Assembly (NCBI GenBank): GCA_900088475.1
Contig: FLMG01001402.1
Span: 1-41,030 of the forward strand
Direction: 5' to 3'
Length of the DNA: 41,030 nt
Origin: Hyphochytrium catenoides
Taxonomy: Eukaryota > Sar > Hyphochytriomycetes > Hyphochytriales > Hyphochytriaceae
In this document: positions 34,057 through 41,030 of the stretch, piece after piece
Numbering within the stretch: position 1 is the first letter of the stretch
Layout of the letters: each line of letters begins with the position of its first letter
Position numbers and translations under genes: made by a program
The notes under the pieces: generated by a model
Database searches by the model: none
Told to the model about the DNA's origin: nothing
What the model saw: the letters and a program-made list of their open reading frames with translations, nothing else

Positions 34057-35530
34057 ATGGCGAGCCTAGGGATGCAGGCTGCGGCCGAACTGATCGGTAC
34101 ATGGTGGATTCTTGCTGTAGGCAATTCCCTTATCGCCAACGAAGTTCTAGCCAGCACAAAGGGAAATAAGATGGGCTTTGGATTCATTGCTCTCTACTTT
34201 GGCTTAGCTTTCTTCTTGCCACTGATATGCTTCAGCGATGTTAGCGCCACATTCAATCCTGCCTCAGCGATCTTCAAGTGGGTACTAGGACGGATCTCAA
34301 CCTCTCAGTTCTTTGTCTTCTGTGCTATGGAGCTTGCCGGTGCATTCTTAGGAGGCGTCACCGCTTGGCTCTATCACATTGGCCACTTTAACCTGAAGCC
34401 TAAGCCACCCCTCAGCCCGCATTGGACTGATGCTTTTCTAAGACCAATGGAGAGACGAGAAGAGACTGCGGCCACGTACACTTCCTTTGCTGGTATACCG
34501 TTTCCGGAGAGATTGCGCTTTCGCAAGGCTACAAGCGCAGACGAGGAGTTACAACGCAATCGTGCAGCCACTAGCCCCAGGGCTCCAGGTTCCCAGGATC
34601 TGGATACAAGCGCTGTGGCCACGAACAGCAGGGCTGAGACAAAGAAGGTGCAATCCCTAGCGCAGGAGATCACAAAGCCAAAGCGCAAGTATGGGATGAC
34701 TGACAGTGACTTAATGGAAGGACTACATGACGCTTATGAGACGCTGTCGGCAGAGGACTGGGCCTACACAGCGAACGTCATTGCTGATCAGTCGTCCAAA
34801 CTTAGTGTCTTTGCAACGCGGCCAGCAATATTTAACTGGTGGCAGAACCTACTGACAGAGACACTGGGAACAATGCTACTGATCTGGGGTGCCTTCACTT
34901 TAGAAGATGTCGTCGAGCTACTTCCAGTGGAGTTCAGACCTCTCTACCTCAAAGCTATATTCCCATTCTACCTTTCCCTGTATGTCGTCGCTTGCGTTGG
35001 TGCCCTGGGCGGACCGACGGTAGGTGGTGCGGTCGCTGGCTTAAACAAGTGTACTTTTCCTCAAATTTGTTAAGATTTATAGTGCGAATGAAAGCGCAGC
35101 GTATTGCTCCGTTCGTGTCTCTTCAATCAACCTTTCTCCCCCCTTCTTAGCTTTCACTATTCTTTCAGATTAACCTGCTTTCCCTCTTGCAACATCAACT
35201 GATTAACTAACTCTCACCACTCTCCATGCTGCGTGCACCTGGACGTGTCACTCCACGCCTACTCTGTCCACAGGGCTATGCAGCCAACCCAGGTATGCTC
35301 AGTGGTGTACGGAATGCGGTCATCGCGGGGGTGCTAACTGACCTGCCTGTTTTGTCTTTTCAGCAAGAGATCTAGGTCCTAGGCTAGCTCATTGGATCTT
35401 GCCCATCCCCAACAAGGGCTCATCCGAGTGGCACTACGCGTGGATTCCTATCGTAGGACCATTTCTGGGAGGTCTACTAGCAGCTGCACTCTATGAAGGC
35501 ACTTCAAGGGTGATGCTGACGAATAAGTAG
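34057..35530 (+). CDS. Aquaglyceroporin-like channel (MIP family) with very long loop C
   Basis: Exons 34057-35031, 35274-35292, 35364-35530; 386 residues. Half 1 has helix [14 protein letters not shown], loop B with the first NPA ([11 protein letters not shown]67-P68-A69) and helix 3 ([20 protein letters not shown]). Half 2 starts at about 259 ([17 protein letters not shown]) and has [20 protein letters not shown] with the second NPA (N330-P331-A332) and the selectivity-filter Arg333. Asp after that Arg (NPARD) is typical of glycerol facilitators rather than pure water channels. Residues about 111-258 are a hydrophilic insert in loop C, about 150 residues where 20-30 is usual. The second NPA is built from a 19-nt microexon and split in its Ala codon. 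The start is ATG 34057, directly before helix 1. Confidence 0.9.
35274..35292 (+). other. 19-nt microexon carrying the second NPA motif
   Basis: Acceptor GTCCACAG and donor GTATGC flank the bases for Gly-Tyr-Ala-Ala-Asn-Pro plus the first base of Ala. The preceding donor (GTCGCT after 35031) is weak, but this join recreates the MIP consensus GGA-G-Y-x-x-NPARD-x-GP, which supports it strongly. Confidence 0.85.
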
Positions 35531-35734
35531 CACATCAAAGAGGAGTTAAGGGTTGTGCTGCTAGAACTAATTTATTGAGACGTCTCCCTATGTAACGAAT
35601 TAATAGCGGTGATAAGGGATAAAGGTACATTGATGCCACGGAGGCACATGAAAAATAGTAAGAGCAGCTAGCAATGGCGGTAATGTGCCAAACCTCTCTA
35701 ACTGCTCCTGTCTTTGCTTGGTTCCTTGGTCCTA

Positions 35735-37788
35735 TCATACTCTAGTACCCTTGAGTCCGCGCTTGGGATAAGCTCTGGCCCTATCAGAACGAACGACACC
35801 AAGTTCGTCATCTTGTTGCAAGTCCAATTCATCATGACCAAGGTCAGCACCTACATCGGGGGGTGGGATCTCTAAAGCCAACAGCTCTTGGTCCGTGAAC
35901 CAAATGCCGCCAGAGTCCATAACGCTAGGGTTCTCAATGCGATGATACTGGAATACGCCGACTAGCTTAGAGGCTCTTTCGCTCTTCAGTAAATGACTCA
36001 CAGGAGTTCCGGTCACTGACTCCAAAAACCCAAAGGCCTGGGATCGCTTTTCTGATGATAGGGAATGCGATCGCGGCGAAGCTGAAGGCTTCATCGCCAT
36101 CAGCCTGTTCACCAGCTCCAAGAGCTTTCGAGGGGCATCTCCAGCAAAGGAATTCCACCACGCATTGGCATCAGTCTTTTCGGCGACATCCCAAAGAATT
36201 TCGCCTGCAAACCTGCCCGCGCGGCCCCTGAAGTTGATGACCTCCGCACAAATGTCCGCGGTCTCGCCCTCTGTGGCGTTATCTGCTGCAACTTGGTCCT
36301 TAAGGAACTTCAATGTCTCTGCATATTCTTCATTGGACAAAGCTGACCCTGCAAACCTAGGGTCGAGGAGGTATGCGAGCTGCATCACTGGGTGTCTGAT
36401 CCTTCCCCAGTATGAATTCAGCTTCTCGTGGATGAAGGCCTTAAGTTTGGGCGTGAAGTCTTTGCATGGCCCATCAGGACTAAAGTAATAGTTGAGCTCT
36501 GTGAAGACGTGGAATACTTGCGAAACCGATGCGGAATCAGACTGAAGGCTGATTATATGTTGGCCAAGGACCTCAAGGACCCGATTCTGCGAATCCACCA
36601 TGCTCCAGAACTCCTCGTCCATTGTAAGCGCTCGGATTTCATGTGGGAGAAGTCGGTTTTCATCAAGAAATGCTGATCCCGCAATGATACCGTCCCTGTT
36701 GCTCATTAGGGACTGGTACATCTGAGAATAGGAATGCCAGCTCGTCGTCATGGGCACGCTTGGTAGCGGAGTATCCTTGGTTCGGTCGGCGCGTTGGCGG
36801 AGAGTGGCCTTCGCTGCATCATTATCTCGGAAGAAGGAGGACACGCGTTTGGCTTTCTCAGCAGCGGTAGCGCAGTAGTCAGTCCCCAGAATGTCATCCT
36901 CGGTTAGGCGGATGAGGGCCGTAGAAGCGCAGCCATAGAAACTGATCCGCGGATATCGGGGTGCTAGGATCTTCCAAGCAGCCTTAATCTTGGGACCCAC
37001 GTCAGATACAACCGAGACAACTTTATGGCGTCCAACTTCTTCAATAATCTTGGCAATCCCTGCCGCTACCCCTTCTGCAGTTTGAAAATCTGGATTAGCT
37101 GCTATGGCTCTGTAAAATATTGGCTTAGGAGTCATGACCATAAAGTTAATGAGGCCTTCCTCGCCGTCGGCCGCCCTATATATCAAGGTAAGAAGAAGAG
37201 GCAAAATGTTAGCTAGAGGGAAGAAATGGGGAGGGACAGAGATGAGACTTACCAGGCGTCTGCTGTGACGGTCACCGCCTTCGCCTGAGAGATAAGGCTT
37301 GTAGTCTTTTCTCTGATAAATGCTGATTCCTTATCCAGCAATACGTCAGCTACCTGCTCCCGGCTTGGCACCGGAGCGTGAGGGTTGAGAGATTTTATCA
37401 TCTTAACAAACAATGGGTGCTCCACCACTGAGAAGGGAATGCCGGTTCCATATATCATACGCGCGATGGCAAGACTGACATCTTCACTGCCTCGCTTGTC
37501 TAACGCATAGCCCGCCTTGCGCTTGCCGCCTATTAGCTGCTTCGACTTACGATCATCGTCAAACTCACCGCTACCTGGCTTGCCATAGTTCATCTTCTTC
37601 TTGCTGAACTGCTCTTGCGCGACGGCTGAAGGTGCATTGGTGCAGACTCTCATGTGGTCCGCGGCTCGAGTAGCATTGGCGAGGAGCTCTTTCCCGCAAT
37701 AAAGGCAGATAGCTCTACCTTTCTTCCCATCCATTGGGGGAGCTTCCATCTTGTAGTGCTTCCAGACATCACTTGGCAACCGTGGCAT
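35735..37788 (-). CDS. hAT-superfamily transposase-like protein with BED zinc finger
   Basis: Exons 37788-37253 and 37175-35735 (phase 2 intron); 658 residues from the ATG just before the BED finger; the frame is open upstream, so an extra exon is possible. BED finger: SDVWKHY then C28-x2-C31...H45-x3-C49. The transposase core follows: VTADAW (D177, rejoined by the intron) and INFMVMTPK; VVSDVG (D237) fits the second acidic residue. The usual CxxH after it reads FYGCASTAL, so the conserved His is missing. Then HPVMQLAYLLDPRF (typical hAT) and a C-terminal dimerisation-like region starting WWNSFAG, with the usual SSxxSER motif poorly kept. There is no internal stop or frameshift. It is either an ageing element or a host-recruited gene. 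Confidence 0.85.
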
Positions 37789-38859
37789 GGCTCCCAGAAG
37801 GTTGGATATAAGATCAGCCTCTGCCGGGACGTGCTGCAGGAGATCCACAGGGATGGACTTATCCTCTCTATCTAACACTTCCCCGGATGGTCAGCTATAA
37901 TAGAGGGATATCTTCCAGAGCTTCTGATTGCCCTTGAGGCACTCAAAATCCGTGGAACAGCAAGAGTCTGAAGTTTCCTTTTCAATTTGGCCCTGTCGAA
38001 ATGTTCCAGAGCAAGAAAGAGACGCGCCGATAATTCCCAGGAGCGCGGATTATTCCGTTGTGAGGGTGGATTGCCTTCCAATCGGGCGGCCTGTGAAACT
38101 TTCCTGTGACAGTTCCAGGGAGATTTTAGACTGCAGCAAGGTCATATCTAGTGTGAGGTAACACTAAACGAGAGCCAAGCCTGGTGTATACCAGCAAGGA
38201 TTTAAAATTGTAGCTTAACGTGCTGCTTCTCGGGAGGTTCATCTCTGAGTGTTTGATTTAGGCGAAAAGCCCAGGCCAGGAATTGTTCAAAGCATAGTCC
38301 TGTGGCCTTGTAACATCAAAATGGCCATGAGATTAGGGTTGCAGCCCGTTTCTCATTCAGGGAGGGAGGATAGTTGGGGGGCTAATGCCTGAAGACCTGT
38401 TGTTGCCATTAAATGTCAAAGCACTAGAAGAGGGGTTTGGGAAGAATTTTACGAGGTGTAGAATTGAATATTTAAATGCGGTTTCTTCCCTTCCAAATAC
38501 CTAATCCAAGCGTAATATAGCTGGTAAGTGACTAGCAATCGTTTCCTACTTTGCATTTTCGGGTGGGTGGGACGTCGAATGGTTGTGTGGCGATTCCAGG
38601 CAATTTGAAACAGGAACATTCAAAGGCTAAAACTTCGAAGCCGTCACTTTGGTTGCCGGAATTATTTCTCCAATTTTCGGTCGTTTCAAACTTGCAGGTA
38701 TCTTCCACGTTTGAATTTGTTGTGGGGATGAAGTCTCTTGTCTCTTGACTTGCCAGATCCATCATTCCATCTTTTTTGTTGTTGGTGTGCTAAAAATTGA
38801 AAAAATAATTATTGGAGGATACTGCACTACTATCTACTAGTTCCTACCAAGAGATAGTA

Positions 38860-39560
38860 TTGCTGATGATGATGACGTGTGATGACCAAGAGGGAGGAGG
38901 AGGGCGGCTAAGGCGGCGCCTTCGTTGTTGTTTCAACTAATAACTCCTTTTTGGCCTGCTACTACTAGCTGCTCGTGGTGGTGGCGGCAGCGGCGGCGGC
39001 GGCACTACTACTGCTGCTGGTGGTGGTAATAATGATGATGATAGGGATGATAATACTACGCTGTTGGGTGGGGCAATGATAGCAAGAAGAAGAAGAGGAA
39101 GCAGCAGCAGCACCTCACACTACCACTACTACTATTACACTATTTTCTTCAAACAACAAGAAGTCATCATCATCATCATCGTCATCATCATCAGGATCTT
39201 TTTGGATTTTTTTGTTTTGTTTACTATCATGATGATCAAGCAAACACTCAAGAGTGAAGCCCTGGTAGTAGTACTACTACATATAACCTCCTCCTTTTCC
39301 TCCTGCCAAAACGCCACAACAACTCCATCAAACCATCTGCTGTCCTTTCACTGCGTCTGTGTCGTTCTCCCGACGGTGAAGCGCACCACCGCCATTGATG
39401 ATCGATATCATACATCATTCGGAGATTGCTTTTTGTTATTATTGCTTCTTTTTTTTTTATTTTATCATCATCATTGGGCTCATCTTCTACGACATCATCA
39501 TGTCCTCTTCTTCAGCTGCTGCTGTCATTCAGCGCTTCCTCTTGAATGAGGAGGTAGCAG
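38860..39560. repeat. Cluster of trinucleotide microsatellites
   Basis: Runs of several triplet families lie close together: GAT/ATG near 38862-38875, GGC/GGT and CTA/CTG near 38970-39010, ATG near 39030-39045, AGA/GCA near 39083-39112, ACT near 39120-39135, CAT near 39163-39192, CAT/TTC near 39460-39475. None is long, but the density is far above the rest of the window. Confidence 0.8.
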
Positions 39561-39727
39561 CAGCAGTAAGAAGGAGGAGCAACATAATGCAAATTCTCTT
39601 GCTCTTCCATCATTGTTTCCATTATTCTCCTATTATGTGATCACCCTCACAAACATACAGGAGCAGGAGGAAATATTCCCGCAACAGTAGCTGCTGCCAT
39701 CAGTGCTGCTAATGCTATGAATATAAT

Positions 39728-39747
39728 GTACATATATATATATATTA
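39728..39747. repeat. (TA)n microsatellite
   Basis: A run of about nine TA dinucleotides, bordered by TACA and TATAATAG, in non-coding sequence. Confidence 0.85.
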
Positions 39748-41030
39748 TAATAGCCGACCACCCTCTATCATCATTTGAACTCGATTTTTTGATGAAGAAA
39801 AGCACGTCTTTTGCCCTCCACCATTATTGCTCGAATAGTGTTTTCTCTTTCATGGCGGTGTGATTGGCGATGGTGACCTGAGACTGCCGGGAGGTTGCAT
39901 CGAGACTGCGCTAGCTGCTACTACCCCTTGGCATGGTGAGCCCATCAACCCTCTCTATCTACTCTACATTATTAATAGTTTTTTTTGTCATCAACAACCG
40001 GATTAGCAGTAACAATAATCTTCTTTTTCAACAACAACCTTTGTTAGTTGTTTGTGTTCTATGTTGTCGTTGGTATCTTGTTCTTGTATTCAGTGGCGTA
40101 AGTTGTTGCTGCTCGTACCGAGTTGCGCCTAAATAATGATGACGACAATAGTAGTAGGAGTTGTCGGCGGATTCTCATTGTGGGTACTTGCTTCTTGTTC
40201 TTATTAGGGGCGGAAGTACCTACTAATCCTAGCGACCAAGTAAGAATTTGTCGCAAATCCTCCTTGGTCGTCGTCGGTACATATCAAAGGCGTTGCCGTT
40301 CAATAAGAAGGATGGCGATTATTCGCCTCCTCCGACCTTCTTCCTTCCCCGTAACTTCCTAGGGGCTAATAAGTTTTGATGATATCGATGATGCACCAAA
40401 CTACTACGGGCTGTGCCGTCACTGAATGATTATGATTCATCATAGTCACTACTCCATCCGTCTATCCATATTTATTGCCCCATAACATCGTTGTTTCTTA
40501 TGGGGCTATTTGGACTGTGCTAGGGTGATGAGGTTCTTCCCATATTATTCTATCACTGATGACCCAAAGCAACGGGCAACAATCAGCCAACGGTAGACAA
40601 ATACTGAGGAAAGCACCTGAAGAAGAGACCAGAAGAAGATGCCTCTCCCCTCCGCTGCTGCTACTATGTGGCGACAGAAGATTGAAGTAAGAGACCTCAA
40701 TCTTGTTCTTCATCATCAAGCATGGACCAACAACGTATGAAGGATGGCACCTGGATAAGAGTATTATCCAAGACACAACCGATCAAAAGAGACTCCTCTT
40801 CTCTACCATCGTTCCTTTTGATGCTAGATATGTGACGCCCAGCTGGTGAGGATAGAGGATAGATGAAGACATTGATTTGCTTGGTAGCAAGAAGGATGGA
40901 ATCCACCGGTAATACTAGCTATACTACACAAAACGTGAAAGGAAGGGCTATGCACCACAAATGGAGAGGACAGAAAAGAAGAAACGGAAGTAAAGTAGTC
41001 CTTGTTGCTCTTACCACAACCGTGAACATA

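Larger units (their letters stand above)
37789..41030. other. Gene-poor terminal region, microsatellite-rich
   Basis: No convincing gene in the last 3.2 kb. 37789-38780 is ordinary unique sequence that may include the 5' end of the hAT unit. From about 38850 to 40150 the sequence is crowded with triplet repeats on both strands. The longer open frames here (for example 39064-39549 plus, 39135-39317 minus) are made of those repeats. 40150-41030 has short frames only. Confidence 0.45.

Noticed and set aside
35041-35075. Channel gene ending at the stop near 35073 without further exons
   Set aside because: This would lose the second NPA and helix 6. Splicing at 35031 to 35274 and 35364 restores the full MIP consensus.
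39064-39549. 161-codon plus-strand frame
   Set aside because: Built from CAT, ACT and TTC repeats; His/Ser/Ile/Phe runs only.
1-41030. CRISPR array, prokaryotic operon or viral module
   Set aside because: No regularly spaced direct repeats, and the genes are spliced and eukaryotic in type.
1-41030. tRNA genes
   Set aside because: A by-eye search for B-box (GGTTCRANNC) sequences on both strands gave no candidate with a matching A-box and cloverleaf; a covariance search was not possible.

Overview
This is nuclear DNA of a eukaryote, most likely a free-living protist. Coding regions are split by GT-AG introns (about 60-285 bases), 5' splice sites are loose, and the families are eukaryotic: WW, RRM, PH, RGS, class C GPCR, Skp1, P1/S1 nuclease, BED/hAT. 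The mix (oleosin-like hairpin, expansin-like wall protein, PstS-like ectodomain) would fit an alga or a stramenopile-type protist, but the lineage cannot be fixed from the window alone. No tRNA, rRNA or CRISPR was seen.

Layout. 1-1460 (+): 3' part of a triple-WW protein gene with a 13-nt microexon. 1676-6894 (-): a 16-exon TRMT2A-type tRNA m5U methyltransferase whose exons join into one 872-residue frame, with a beta-propeller-like repeat insert between the RRM and the methyltransferase. 7795-8553 (+): orphan coiled-coil protein. 8880-10145 (-): Sua5/YRDC threonylcarbamoyl-AMP synthase. 11249-12372 (+): C2 domain plus an oleosin-like hydrophobic hairpin. 12831-14114 (-): secreted P1/S1 nuclease. 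14.1-17.4 kb: no convincing gene. 17395-18279 and 19617-20995 (+): two PH-domain proteins, the second with a coiled coil. 21263-21886 (-): divergent Skp1-like protein. 21.9-25.3 kb: gene-poor, CT/GA-rich.

25358-29365 (+) is the most striking locus. It predicts a 1279-residue receptor with signal peptide, a PstS-like phosphate-binding domain, a second degenerate PstS-like domain, a class C-type seven-helix bundle, and a C-terminal RGS domain with the usual GAP contact residues. The simplest reading is a ligand-sensing (perhaps phosphate-sensing) GPCR carrying its own G-protein off-switch. One intron lies exactly between the 7TM and RGS parts, and retaining it stops translation right after helix 7.

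31521-33098 (+): membrane-anchored expansin-like protein. 34057-35530 (+): aquaglyceroporin-like channel with a very long loop C and a 19-nt microexon carrying the second NPA motif. 35735-37788 (-): hAT transposase-like gene with altered motifs. 37.8-41.0 kb: gene-poor and, from about 38.8 kb, crowded with trinucleotide microsatellites.

The genes do not form one pathway. Two act on tRNA (m5U methylation; t6A precursor synthesis), and several act at the cell surface or in membrane signalling (receptor-RGS, PH proteins, channel, expansin, secreted nuclease). Neighbours are often convergent or divergent, so shared regulation is not implied. All gene models are hand-built from splice signals and reading-frame continuity.
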